Source of the DNA: Dinghuibacter sp964544695
GTDB lineage: Bacteria > Bacteroidota > Bacteroidia > Chitinophagales > Chitinophagaceae
DNA length: 64,000 bases
Assembly: GCA_964544695.1 (NCBI GenBank)
Contig: CAZJDB010000187.1
Coordinates: 1 to 64,000, forward strand
Reading direction: 5' to 3'
The notes under the pieces are model-generated. The model did no database searches. It saw only the letters and a program-made list of their open reading frames with translations, and was not told the origin of the DNA. This document shows positions 8,308-16,905 of the stretch, piece by piece. The position numbers and the translations under genes were made by a program. Numbering within the stretch: position 1 is the stretch's first letter; every line of letters starts with the position of its first letter.

Positions 8308-10098
8308 ATGACCACCACCGAACTCAAAACCGCACTCAAAGGTGGGGAATGGCTGATCCGCGAAAGCCACCCCGAAGACACCTTTATCCCCGAAGACTTC
8401 AACGAAGAGCAGCATATGGTCAAGGATATGTGTGCCGCTTTCCTCGACACTGAAGTCCTGCCCATCATCCAACGCATAGACGCCATGGAGCCGGGACTCA
8501 TGCCAAGTCTCATGGACAAGGCAGGCGAGCAAGGCCTTTTGGGCACGTCCGTTCCGGAAGAACTGGGTGGATTAGGCAAGGATTTCATAACCTCGACGAT
8601 GGTCACCGAGGGCCTGGGCGGAGGATTCTCCTTTTCTGTCGCCATTTCGGCACATACGGGGATCGGTACCCTGCCCATCCTCTATTTTGGAACGGACGCG
8701 CAAAAGAAAAAATATATCCCCAAGTTAGCCAGCGGAGAATGGAAAGGATCTTATGGCCTGACCGAGCCGGGCAGCGGGAGCGATGCACTGGGGGCCAAAA
8801 CCACGGCCACCCTGAGTAAAGACGGGAAGTATTACCTCCTCAACGGCCAGAAATGCTGGATCACCAACGGGGGGTTCGCGGATGTGTATACCGTATTTGC
8901 CAAAGTGGATGGGGAAAAATTTACGGCCTTCATCGTCGAACGCGGTTTTGAGGGATTTACGAGGGGACCCGAAGAGCACAAGATGGGCATCAAGGGGTCC
9001 TCTACGGTTCAATTATATTTCCAGGATTGCAAGGTGCCCGTGGAAAACGTCCTGGGGGAAATAGGGAAGGGACACATCATTGCCTTCAATATTCTCAACG
9101 TAGGGCGCCTCAAGTTATGCGCCGCCACTACCGGGGGCGCCAAAAGATCCATCACGACCTGCCTGGAATACGCCGCTACACGGGAGCAGTTCAAACAGCC
9201 CATCGCCAACTTCGGGGCTATACAGCATAAGCTGGCCGAAATGGCCATCCAGGCCTGGGTATCCGAAACGACCCTTTACCGGACAGCCTATTGGATCGAC
9301 GAAAAGGAAAAAGCCCTGGCTGTGGAGGGAAAGCCCTTCAACGAGGCCGTCCTGGGCGCGGCGGAAGAATACGCGATCGAATGTGCCATCCTGAAGGTAC
9401 TAGGCAGCGAAATGCTGAATTATGTAGTGGATGAGGGCGTACAAATCCACGGAGGAAACGGGTACAGCGACGAATATATTATCTCCAAAGCATACAGGGA
9501 CAGCCGGATCAACCGGATTTACGAGGGGACTAACGAAATCAACCGCCTCCTGACGGTGGACATGGTCCTGAAGCGCGCCATGAAAGGTCGCCTGGACCTG
9601 ATGGGCCCCGCTATGGGGGTACAAAAGGAGTTGATGAGCATCCCGGACTTCGGGGCAACAGATGAAACGCCGTTCGCCGCCGAGCGGGCCCTGGTGGCCG
9701 GTTTCAAGAAAGCCATACTCATGACGGCCGGGGCCGCGGTCCAAAAACTCATGATGAACCTGGATAAGGAACAGGAGATCCTGATGAACATCGCCGACAT
9801 GGCAATCGCCACCTTTTCCGCCGAAAGTGCCCTGATGAGGGTCATGAAATTGAAATCTCAGAAGGGTGATGCAGCATCTGCATACGAAACGGATGTCCTA
9901 AGAGTGTACCTGTCCGACGCCGCAGACCGGGTTTTTAAGTGTGGAAAAGATGCCCTCATTTCTTTTGCGGAAGGGGATGAACAGCGAATGATGTTAATGG
10001 GCATGAAGCGCTTCACCAAAACTGCTCCTTTTAATACCAAGGCTGCCCGCCGAAGAATAGCGGCTCGCCTGCTCGAAGACCGCCGTTACCCGCTTTAG
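8308..10098 (+). CDS. Acyl-CoA dehydrogenase family protein (long FadE/VLCAD-like form)
   Basis: A 596-residue FAD enzyme that introduces the alpha-beta double bond in acyl-CoA during fatty acid oxidation. The acyl-CoA dehydrogenase core occupies residues 30-420: YGLTEPGSGSDALGAKTTA (FAD and substrate site), WITNGG, ATREQFKQPI, QIHGGNGYSDEY and RINRIYEGTNEINR, where the Glu of YEGTNE is the probable catalytic base. About 170 further residues at the C-terminus make it longer than the 380-residue short and medium-chain enzymes, as in very-long-chain enzymes. It is coupled to the marR gene 4 bases upstream and followed by a strong terminator, so the two form a two-gene operon. Confidence 0.9.
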   Translation: MTTTELKTALKGGEWLIRESHPEDTFIPEDFNEEQHMVKDMCAAFLDTEVLPIIQRIDAMEPGLMPSLMDKAGEQGLLGTSVPEELGGLGKDFITSTMVTEGLGGGFSFSVAISAHTGIGTLPILYFGTDAQKKKYIPKLASGEWKGSYGLTEPGSGSDALGAKTTATLSKDGKYYLLNGQKCWITNGGFADVYTVFAKVDGEKFTAFIVERGFEGFTRGPEEHKMGIKGSSTVQLYFQDCKVPVENVLGEIGKGHIIAFNILNVGRLKLCAATTGGAKRSITTCLEYAATREQFKQPIANFGAIQHKLAEMAIQAWVSETTLYRTAYWIDEKEKALAVEGKPFNEAVLGAAEEYAIECAILKVLGSEMLNYVVDEGVQIHGGNGYSDEYIISKAYRDSRINRIYEGTNEINRLLTVDMVLKRAMKGRLDLMGPAMGVQKELMSIPDFGATDETPFAAERALVAGFKKAILMTAGAAVQKLMMNLDKEQEILMNIADMAIATFSAESALMRVMKLKSQKGDAASAYETDVLRVYLSDAADRVFKCGKDALISFAEGDEQRMMLMGMKRFTKTAPFNTKAARRRIAARLLEDRRYPL

Positions 10099-10140
10099 TC
10101 ACATCTGCGCCATCTGGACATGGGTTACAAATAGAGAAGG

Positions 10141-10170
10141 GAGGGCCTAAATCTAAGGCCCTCTTTTTTT
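10141..10170 (+). terminator. Rho-independent terminator after the acyl-CoA dehydrogenase gene
   Basis: GAGGGCCT at 10141-10148 pairs with AGGCCCTC at 10156-10163, followed by seven T (10164-10170). It ends the marR-acyl-CoA dehydrogenase operon. Confidence 0.85.
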
Positions 10171-10202
10171 ATAGCCCGGCGGCTTTTACAGCCCTGAGGC
10201 TT

Positions 10203-10922
10203 TTACAGCCCGGCGGCGGCCGCCTCGTCGACGAACCAATGCAGGGCTCCCGAAGCCGGTTGGATGATCTGGGAAGGATATAGGTCCACATTCCTGGGCC
10301 CCTTGAGGACTTCACGAAGGGCATGGGCCTTGGCGGACCCGAAAGTCAGGAAGGCCACCCGCCCCGCCCTGTTGACCAGAGGAGCAGTCATGGTGATCCG
10401 GTACATTTCCTGGGCTGCGAGGTAGTAGGCTTTCACCCAGGCCTGCGTTTCGTGGATAACCGCCTGACCGGGGAAGAGCGAAAGGGTATGCCCGTCTTCT
10501 CCCATGCCGTTCAGCACCAGGTCGAAAGTGGGGCCTTCAGTATCGAAATAGTTATGTAAAAGCCCTTCGTATTCGGCCGCTGCCTGTGTTGGTTCCAGCT
10601 CGGTACGCATCCGGTGCACCTGCTCCGGCGGTATGGGGACCTTGTCGATCAGGGTGGCATAGGTCATTTTCGCGTTATTGCGGTCGTCCGTGAATGGAAC
10701 AGCCCTTTCATCCCCCCAAAAAATATGCATCCGCTGCCAATCGATGCGCTCCCGGAAAGGGGAAGACGCGAGCAATGTATACAGTTCCTTGGGCGAACTG
10801 CCCCCTGTGAGGGTAAAGGTAAACCGTTCCTGGTCCTTCAGGGTGCTTTCGATATACTCCGTGATCCATCCGGCCAGAGCCAGACTCAGGTCCGTGGGAT
10901 TCTTATGTATATGTACTTCCAT
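10203..10922 (-). CDS. pgl: 6-phosphogluconolactonase
   Basis: A 239-residue protein of the glucosamine-6-phosphate isomerase/6-phosphogluconolactonase superfamily. It hydrolyses 6-phosphoglucono-lactone to 6-phosphogluconate, the second step of the oxidative pentose phosphate pathway. Motifs visible are FTLTGGSSPKELY near the N-terminus (phosphate binding), IDWQRMHIFWGDERAVP, and FDLVLNGMGEDGHTLSLFPG in the middle. The start at MEVHIHKNP (10922) was chosen because it falls 2 bases after the zwf stop and matches the family; the frame is open further upstream but would lie inside zwf. It is the last gene of the gnd-zwf-pgl operon. Just past its stop, a 14-base piece of the gene end is repeated with a 17-base offset. 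Confidence 0.93.
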   Translation of the reverse strand: MEVHIHKNPTDLSLALAGWITEYIESTLKDQERFTFTLTGGSSPKELYTLLASSPFRERIDWQRMHIFWGDERAVPFTDDRNNAKMTYATLIDKVPIPPEQVHRMRTELEPTQAAAEYEGLLHNYFDTEGPTFDLVLNGMGEDGHTLSLFPGQAVIHETQAWVKAYYLAAQEMYRITMTAPLVNRAGRVAFLTFGSAKAHALREVLKGPRNVDLYPSQIIQPASGALHWFVDEAAAAGL

Positions 10923-10924
10923 TA

Positions 10925-12427
10925 TTAATCGCCGGATTTTCCCCAGGAATGCCCGTCCTTGGCTACCAGGACTTCGGCATCTTCGGGTCCCCAGGAACCG
11001 GGTTTGTAATTCGGAAAATCGACCGGAGTCTTTGACTCCCAATTTTCCTGGATGGGCGTGATCACCTTCCATGCGGCCTCCACCTGGTCGGCGCGCATGA
11101 AAAGGGTGGCATTTCCGATCATGACGTCCAGGAGCAAGGTCTCGTAGGCTTCCGGTTGCTTGTCCTCATATGCCTTGTCATAGTTGAAAACCATGTCCAC
11201 CGGATCCAGGGTCATGGTTTGTCCCGGGCGTTTGGCCTGGAAGCGAAGGCGGATGTCCATTTCCGGCGTGATGTCGATCGTCAGCCGGTTGGGGCGCCAT
11301 GTTTCCGCAGCTTCCGGTGGAAAAGAGTAGGCCGGAGCGGGACGGAAGTGCAGGCTCACGACAGTATTTTTTTCTGCCATGCGCTTGCCCGTGCGTACGT
11401 AAAAGGGCACATCCTGCCAGCGCCAGTTGTCTATGAAAAATTTAACCGCGGCGAAAGTTTCGGTATTCGACTCGGGGCTCACACTGGGCTCCTGGCGGTA
11501 TCCGGGAACCTGCTCTCCTTTCATCCACCCATCCCCATATTGTCCGCGAACGGCCAGTGCATGTACTTCCTCGGGCTTGATCCGTCGGATGGCATTGAGC
11601 ACGTCCACTTTCTTATTGCGGATCTCGTCGGCGTCAAAGGAAACGGGAGCTTCCATGCCAACCATACACATGATTTGCAACATGTGGTTTTGGACCATAT
11701 CGCGCAGCGCCCCCGACGTTTCGTAGTAACCGCCCCGCCCTTCCACGCCCACGGTTTCCGCCGCCGTGATCTCTACGTATTCTACAAAATTGCGGTTCCA
11801 TATAGGTTCGAACAAAGCGTTGGCAAAGCGCAGCGCCAGGATGTTCTGGACCGTCTCTTTACCCAGGTAGTGGTCGATGCGGTAAATCTGCTCTTCGCTG
11901 AACATACTCAGGAGCAGGGCATTCAGTTCCGCGGCACTTTTCAGATCGTGTCCAAAGGGCTTTTCAACGACGATTCGCGTGCACTTACGGTCCCCGCAAA
12001 GTTCGATTTTTCCGAGCTTGGTGGCTATGTCCGGCACGAGCTGGGGAGCCACCGCCAGGTAAAACAGGACATTGGGGTGTGTGCCCCATTCCTTTTCCTT
12101 GGCCTTCGCTATATCGGTGATGCCTTTGTAATCGCCGTCCTTCTCCGCATCCATAGCCAGGTAGGTGACGTTTTGGGAAAAGGCCGCCCACTTCCCGTTT
12201 TGTTCTCCCTTTCTCCTGGAGAATTGCTGTATACCGTCGAGAAGGCGCGCCCGGTAAGATTCGTCGGTAAAGGGCTTGCGGCCTATACCCACGATCGCGA
12301 ATTTATCGGGCATGCAATCGTCTATAAAAAGATTGTACAACGCGGGGATGAGCTTCCGAAAGTTCAGGTCTCCGCTGCCCCCGAAGATGAAGATGAGGGT
12401 GGCAGGCGGGCGTTTGTTGAGTTCCAT
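10925..12427 (-). CDS. zwf: Glucose-6-phosphate dehydrogenase
   Basis: A 500-residue enzyme that oxidises glucose-6-phosphate to 6-phosphogluconolactone with NAD(P)+. The nucleotide-binding loop is FIFGGSGDLNFRKL near the N-terminus. The substrate-site signature RIDHYLGKETVQN sits at about residue 200, with His in the active site, preceded by VEKPFGHD. The start at MELNKRPP (12427) gives the usual length and an 7-base gap after gnd; upstream in-frame codons lie inside gnd. The order gnd, zwf, pgl places all three enzymes of the oxidative branch in one transcription unit, which supplies NADPH and ribulose-5-phosphate. Confidence 0.95.
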   Translation of the reverse strand: MELNKRPPATLIFIFGGSGDLNFRKLIPALYNLFIDDCMPDKFAIVGIGRKPFTDESYRARLLDGIQQFSRRKGEQNGKWAAFSQNVTYLAMDAEKDGDYKGITDIAKAKEKEWGTHPNVLFYLAVAPQLVPDIATKLGKIELCGDRKCTRIVVEKPFGHDLKSAAELNALLLSMFSEEQIYRIDHYLGKETVQNILALRFANALFEPIWNRNFVEYVEITAAETVGVEGRGGYYETSGALRDMVQNHMLQIMCMVGMEAPVSFDADEIRNKKVDVLNAIRRIKPEEVHALAVRGQYGDGWMKGEQVPGYRQEPSVSPESNTETFAAVKFFIDNWRWQDVPFYVRTGKRMAEKNTVVSLHFRPAPAYSFPPEAAETWRPNRLTIDITPEMDIRLRFQAKRPGQTMTLDPVDMVFNYDKAYEDKQPEAYETLLLDVMIGNATLFMRADQVEAAWKVITPIQENWESKTPVDFPNYKPGSWGPEDAEVLVAKDGHSWGKSGD

Positions 12428-12434
12428 GGTTATT

Positions 12435-13844
12435 TTATTGAGGTTGCCATTCTGTATGGAAAGTACCGGCTTTGTCGATGCGCTGATACGTGTGCGCCCC
12501 GAAATCATCACGCTGGGCCTGTATCAGGTTGGCCGGCAACCAACTGCTGCGGTAAGCATCGAAATACGACAGCGCCGTAGCGAGCCCCGAGACGGGTATT
12601 GCGGAAGCCATGCCCTTTTGCACCAGGGTCCGGGCGGAATCGATAAAGGGTTTGACCAGGGCAGCAATTTCCTTATCCAGGAGGAGGTTGTTCAAGGTGG
12701 GATCAGCGCTGTACGCCTTATAAAAGGGTTCCAGCAAAATGGACCGGATGATACATCCTCCCCTCCAAATCCTGACAACCTTGTCGAGGGGGATCTGCAT
12801 TCCGTATTCAGCCGAAGCCGAGTACAACTGCGCCATTCCCTGCACGTAGCTCATCATCATTCCGAAATTCAAGGCGTCGTGCACCAGCTTTTCCAGGTCC
12901 CCGTCTATTTTATGTGAACCGGCCGGATACAATTGGGCAGCCTTTTGGCGATCGTCCTTGAAGTCGGAAATGATCCGCACGGTGACCGCCATATCGATGG
13001 TGGGGATCGCCACGCCCAGGTCAAGGGCATCCTGGGAAGTCCACTTCCCCGTGCCTTTGGCTCCGGCTTTGTCCAGGACCATGTCCACCAGGTCCTTCCC
13101 CGTCAGGTCGTCTTTTTTACTGAAAATGTCGGCAGTAATCTCCACCAGGTAGGACTTGAGATCCCCGTCGTTCCATTTTTTGAACAACTGGTGGAGTTGC
13201 GCGTTAGTATATCCCGAGCCTTGCTTCAAAAGGGCGTAGCACTCGCTGATGAGCTGCATGATGGCATATTCGATGCCGTTGTGTACCATTTTTACATAGT
13301 GACCCGCGGCGCCAATACCCATATAATCCACGCAAGGGTCCCCATTTACCTTGGCCGACACGGCCGTCAGGACGGGGGCTACAATATCATAGGCCGCCTT
13401 GTCCCCGCCGGGCATGATGCTGGGTCCGGTCCGGGCCCCGTGCTCACCCCCCGAAATACCCATCCCCATGAAGTGGAAGCCCTTTTCACTCATATATTTG
13501 ATGCGTCGCTCCGTATCCGTATAGTGCGAATTTCCCGAGTCGATCACGATGTCGTCCTTATCCAGCAGGGGCATCAGGTCACCCAGGACGTCGTCCACGG
13601 GCTTCCCTGCGGGAACCAACATGATCATGCGCCTGGGCTTTTCGAGCTGATCCAGCATCTCTTTTAAAGTACTTACGCCTTTGACTGCCTGGCCAGGGGT
13701 GGCCGAGGATTCCAGGGAAGCTCCTTTTGAGGCGTTCTTATCGAAGCCAATCACCGAAAAACCGTGGTCGGCCATATTGAGCAGGAGGTTGCGGCCCATG
13801 ACCCCCAGGCCGATCATGCCGAAATGATAGGATTGTTTTGACAT
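12435..13844 (-). CDS. gnd: 6-phosphogluconate dehydrogenase, decarboxylating
   Basis: A 469-residue enzyme that converts 6-phosphogluconate to ribulose-5-phosphate, CO2 and NADPH. The Rossmann fingerprint is GLGVMGRNLLLNMADHG at residues 12-28. The family signature MGMGISGGEHGARTGPSIMPGG is near residue 126. Lys and His of YVKMVHNGIEY form the catalytic site, and WRGGCIIRS is present in the C-terminal all-helical domain. The length is that of the long homodimeric type. It is the first gene of the gnd-zwf-pgl operon. A TAGGTTTG box (minus strand, 13862-13869) lies about 20 bases upstream of the start, without a clear -33 element. Confidence 0.95.
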   Translation of the reverse strand: MSKQSYHFGMIGLGVMGRNLLLNMADHGFSVIGFDKNASKGASLESSATPGQAVKGVSTLKEMLDQLEKPRRMIMLVPAGKPVDDVLGDLMPLLDKDDIVIDSGNSHYTDTERRIKYMSEKGFHFMGMGISGGEHGARTGPSIMPGGDKAAYDIVAPVLTAVSAKVNGDPCVDYMGIGAAGHYVKMVHNGIEYAIMQLISECYALLKQGSGYTNAQLHQLFKKWNDGDLKSYLVEITADIFSKKDDLTGKDLVDMVLDKAGAKGTGKWTSQDALDLGVAIPTIDMAVTVRIISDFKDDRQKAAQLYPAGSHKIDGDLEKLVHDALNFGMMMSYVQGMAQLYSASAEYGMQIPLDKVVRIWRGGCIIRSILLEPFYKAYSADPTLNNLLLDKEIAALVKPFIDSARTLVQKGMASAIPVSGLATALSYFDAYRSSWLPANLIQAQRDDFGAHTYQRIDKAGTFHTEWQPQ

Positions 13845-13891
13845 GCGGTAGAAATGAGGGACAAACCTACGCCAAAATGAGAAATGAAAAG

Positions 13892-13920
13892 TTGGCTAAA
13901 TGCGAGACGTCTTATCTTTG
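13892..13920 (+). promoter_or_regulatory. Promoter of the korB gene
   Basis: TTG at 13892-13894 and TATCTTTG at 13913-13920 with an 18-base spacer match the Bacteroidetes consensus. It supports the korB start at 13944 rather than an earlier in-frame ATG at 13884, which would lie inside the promoter. It is divergent from the gnd promoter region. Confidence 0.65.
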
Positions 13921-13943
13921 TATTAAAATTTACAGTAAAAACC

Positions 13944-14981
13944 ATGAGTGATACAGCGATTGCACCAGGTACCCAACTTACCCCCAAAGACTTCGCAACT
14001 GACCAGGAAGTGCGCTGGTGCCCTGGATGCGGAGACTACTCCATCCTCGCCCAGGTCCAAAAGGTCATGCCCACCCTGGGAATCCCCCGCGAAAATATCG
14101 TCATTATTTCGGGGATTGGCTGCTCCAGCCGCTTTCCTTACTATATGAATACGTATGGAATGCATTCCATCCACGGCAGGGCAACCGCCATTGCCAGCGG
14201 CCTGAAGGCGACCCGCCCGGAACTCAGCGTTTGGGTGGTTACCGGGGACGGGGACGGTCTGAGCATTGGGGGAAACCATACGATCCACCTCCTTCGGAGG
14301 AACTTCAACGTCAATATCATGTTGTTTAACAATCAGATATATGGTTTGACGAAAGGGCAGTACTCACCCACCTCCGAAACCAATAAGGTGACTAAATCCA
14401 CGCCCCAGGGGAGCATCGACCACCCCTTCAATCCCCTGGCCCTGGCCATGGGAGCGGACGGAACCTTCCTGGCCCGGAGCATGGACAGGGATCCGAAGCA
14501 CCTTCAGCAAATGCTGATCCGCGCCCACGCGCACCAAGGCACCTCCCTCCTCGAAATCTATCAGAACTGCAACATATTCAACGACGGCGCGTTCGAAATA
14601 TTCACCGAAAAGGGAACCAAGGCTGCCGAGGCCCTCTTCCTGGAACAAGGGAAACCCCTGGTATTTGATGGTGGTAAAAAGGGCATCCGCCTGGATGGCT
14701 TCCGTCCAGTGGTCATCGACCTGGGCTCGGGACTGAGTGCTGACGACTGTTGGGTTCACGACGAGCGCGACTTCTATAAGGCCCAGATACTGGTTCGCAT
14801 GTTTGACGATCCCACGATCGAGGGGCACTTGCCCAGGCCCTTTGGCGTGTTTTATGAAACGGACAGGCCTTGTTATGAGGAGTCCCTTCAACAACAAGTG
14901 GATGAAGCTCAAAGCCTCCGCGGCAAAGGCGATCTCGATAAACTGCTCCGTGGACGCGAGACCTGGGAAATTACGGCATAA
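13944..14981 (+). CDS. korB: 2-oxoacid:ferredoxin oxidoreductase, beta subunit
   Basis: A 345-residue thiamine-diphosphate-binding subunit. It carries VRWCPGCGDYSIL (CxxC, cluster or metal site) and the ThDP/Mg motif VVTGDGDGLSIGGNHTIHLLRRN, then NNQIYGLTKGQYSPTS. These proteins pair with an alpha/gamma subunit to oxidise 2-oxoglutarate or pyruvate to the acyl-CoA while reducing ferredoxin. In Bacteroidetes the alpha subunit gene normally sits directly beside it; here both flanks are unrelated genes, so the partner must be elsewhere. Whether the substrate is 2-oxoglutarate or another 2-oxoacid is inferred from similarity only. The start is set by the promoter. Confidence 0.88.
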   Translation: MSDTAIAPGTQLTPKDFATDQEVRWCPGCGDYSILAQVQKVMPTLGIPRENIVIISGIGCSSRFPYYMNTYGMHSIHGRATAIASGLKATRPELSVWVVTGDGDGLSIGGNHTIHLLRRNFNVNIMLFNNQIYGLTKGQYSPTSETNKVTKSTPQGSIDHPFNPLALAMGADGTFLARSMDRDPKHLQQMLIRAHAHQGTSLLEIYQNCNIFNDGAFEIFTEKGTKAAEALFLEQGKPLVFDGGKKGIRLDGFRPVVIDLGSGLSADDCWVHDERDFYKAQILVRMFDDPTIEGHLPRPFGVFYETDRPCYEESLQQQVDEAQSLRGKGDLDKLLRGRETWEITA

Positions 14982-15069
14982 GCCCGCGCCAACCCCGCTT
15001 TCCCCAAATAAAAAAAGCCGCGCAGCGCCACGGCATAACTCTGTCATATTCAAGTATATGCAAAAAATT

Positions 15070-15097
15070 GGCCCCAATAGACATCGGGGCCTCTTTG
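15070..15097 (+). terminator. Hairpin terminator after korB
   Basis: GGCCCC at 15070-15075 pairs with GGGGCC at 15086-15091, followed by TCTTTG. It lies 90 bases after the korB stop. Confidence 0.55.
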
Positions 15098-15147
15098 CTT
15101 ACCTCTGAAACCACAAAATGAACTTGTGATGTAATGTAATAATTCTC

Positions 15148-15192
15148 AAAAACCGTGCAGAAATGTCGAATTGCACCGTTTTTTGCTTTTTT
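15148..15192. terminator. Bidirectional hairpin between korB and the cupin gene
   Basis: AAAAAC-C-GTGCA (15148-15159) pairs with TGCAC-C-GTTTTT (15072 offset +100: 15172-15183) with one C-C mismatch and a 12-base loop. T-rich on the right and A-rich on the left, it can serve both converging units. Confidence 0.55.
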
Positions 15193-15217
15193 TTAGATAA
15201 ACGGCGGGCGCTCAATT

Positions 15218-16105
15218 CTATACTGTAGCTATAACTTTATCTGCAGCCTTCAGGACCTTATCCCTTTTATATTCATACCACCACATGGGGGCCGTGCGCT
15301 TCATGATATTGTCTATATACCGCATTCCCACAAGGTTCCAGGCTCCTTTTATCTTTCCGCCCCAGGTATGGTTTATAGCCCTGAGGCTCATGGCAAAACC
15401 GCTATCCAGGTATTCCATATGGTGCCAATAGCCTGCAGGCATAAATAAGGTATCTCCGGGTTCCAGGATAACTTCATACCCCCTGGCCAGTTTCAGGGCG
15501 GGGAAGCGTTCATAATCAGGTTTGTTCCCATTTTCGTAATAATGGCTGAAATCTGCCATGCTCAATACCTCGAAGGGCTTCCGGTACAACTTGTGCTGCT
15601 CGGCGAAGGGAAATAACAAGACGCGCTTGCGACCTGCAAATTGGGTATGGAGGATATGGGAAAGGTCAATGTCGAAGTGCATGTGGGTAATAGAGGTAGC
15701 ACCACCCACGAACAACATGGGGAATTTTTTCACAAACCCCTTCATCAAATGATCAGGCCACGTGAAATCCTCTGTCAGCGCGGGCGCATGATCGAAAATA
15801 TTGAACAGGAAAATGCGCCATTCGGCCGGCCCCCGGCGGATCATATCGATATATTCCCCAAAGGTGGTGTAGTCATCGGCCTTATTGATGGGGGTGAAGG
15901 CATCGCTTTTCTTATTGTTGTAAATTCCAACTTGTTTGTCCCCAACCAACATCTTGAAATAATCCCAGTTCCACTTTTCTCTTGCCGGCCAGTCCTTTGA
16001 AAGTCCGGTGAACACGATCGGCCTGGATGGATTATAGTAGTCCTCCTTGAACGCATCAGGTGAAATAGTGGCCACTTTTTCAACAGGTTGTAGCAGCATT
16101 TCCAA
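15218..16105 (-). CDS. Cupin-like JmjC-type (Cupin_8) protein
   Basis: A 295-residue protein of the Fe(II)/2-oxoglutarate-dependent JmjC-like group. After an N-terminal segment with the family hallmark RPIVFTGLSKDWPAREKWNWDYF, the double-stranded beta-helix has HMHFDIDLSHILHTQFAGRKRVLLFPF, where His and Asp of HFD are the usual first two iron ligands. LEPGDTLFMPAGYWHHMEYLDSGFAMSLRAI would supply the distal His. Relatives hydroxylate proteins or tRNA; the substrate here is unknown. It stands alone between a terminator region and the divergent Sua5/YrdC gene. On the minus strand TAATTTTG at 16119-16126 is a plausible -7 box. Confidence 0.82.
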   Translation of the reverse strand: MEMLLQPVEKVATISPDAFKEDYYNPSRPIVFTGLSKDWPAREKWNWDYFKMLVGDKQVGIYNNKKSDAFTPINKADDYTTFGEYIDMIRRGPAEWRIFLFNIFDHAPALTEDFTWPDHLMKGFVKKFPMLFVGGATSITHMHFDIDLSHILHTQFAGRKRVLLFPFAEQHKLYRKPFEVLSMADFSHYYENGNKPDYERFPALKLARGYEVILEPGDTLFMPAGYWHHMEYLDSGFAMSLRAINHTWGGKIKGAWNLVGMRYIDNIMKRTAPMWWYEYKRDKVLKAADKVIATV

Positions 16106-16173
16106 GACTTTAGATGGGCAAAATTAATATTAAAAAATTGTTAGCCGCACGTAAGGTTGCGTAAATTGTAACC

Positions 16174-16791
16174 ATGCTCCTGCATGTCCACCCCCTTAAT
16201 CCTCAGGCCCGTGCCCTGGAAACCATCGCCGGAAGCCTCAGGGATGGGGGGATAATCATATACCCTACGGACACAATATATGGGTTGGGATGCGATATCT
16301 TCCAACATAAGGCTGTAGAAAGGATTTGCCGCATCAAACATATTGATCCTGCCAAGGCTCAACTGTCTTTTATTTGCTATGACCTCAGCGACCTCAGCCG
16401 CTATGCCAAAAGCATTGATACCCCCCTGTATCGCTTGCTGAAAAGCCACCTCCCCGGACCCTACACCTTCATTCTGCCCGCCAGCAAAGAGGTACCCCGG
16501 ATCCTGAAAAGCAAAAAGGACACGATCGGCCTCCGGATACCTGCCAACCACATCGCCCGAGAAATCGTCCATACCCTCGGTCACCCCATCCTCAGTACCT
16601 CCCTGCCCGGAGACATGGTAGAAGAATATACCGACCCGGACCTGATCTACGCGAATTTCGGTAACCAGGTAGACATCGTGGTAGACGGAGGCCCCGGAGG
16701 CATGGTCGCTTCCACCGTTATCGATTGTACCACCGGCGAGCTTAGGCTCGTCCGCCAGGGATTGGGGCCTTGGCCGGAGCCCGTCATTTAA
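16174..16791 (+). CDS. L-threonylcarbamoyladenylate synthase (Sua5/YciO/YrdC family)
   Basis: A 205-residue protein that makes threonylcarbamoyl-AMP from threonine, bicarbonate and ATP for the t6A37 modification of ANN-reading tRNAs. The YrdC fold signature is visible: IIIYPTDTIYGLGCDIF at residues 29-45, RICRIKHIDPAKAQLSF, LPGPYTFILPASKEVPR, TIGLRIPAN, and PILSTSLPGDM. It is of YrdC/YciO length and lacks the extra C-terminal Sua5 domain. YciO-type paralogues share the fold, so the assignment to t6A synthesis is probable rather than certain. It stands alone. Confidence 0.88.
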   Translation: MLLHVHPLNPQARALETIAGSLRDGGIIIYPTDTIYGLGCDIFQHKAVERICRIKHIDPAKAQLSFICYDLSDLSRYAKSIDTPLYRLLKSHLPGPYTFILPASKEVPRILKSKKDTIGLRIPANHIAREIVHTLGHPILSTSLPGDMVEEYTDPDLIYANFGNQVDIVVDGGPGGMVASTVIDCTTGELRLVRQGLGPWPEPVI

Positions 16792-16905
16792 TGCTGGTGG
16801 AACTGAATTCGGTAATCAAATCCTGGGCGGAATCGGGCCGTGTACCGTAGCCCCAAGGGTAAACCTACCGATTTTTCTTATCTTGAGTCTAACTCACCTC
16901 TGATT

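Noticed and set aside
10923..11072. Upstream extension of pgl by 50 codons
   Set aside because: It lies within zwf and is unlike the family. The ATG at 10922 fits the operon spacing.
11156..12580. Open frame of 474 codons antisense to zwf
   Set aside because: Shadow of the zwf coding frame. The encoded sequence has no recognisable motif.
13884..13943. Upstream extension of korB by 20 codons
   Set aside because: It overlaps the promoter at 13892-13920, and the family starts near MSDTAIAP.
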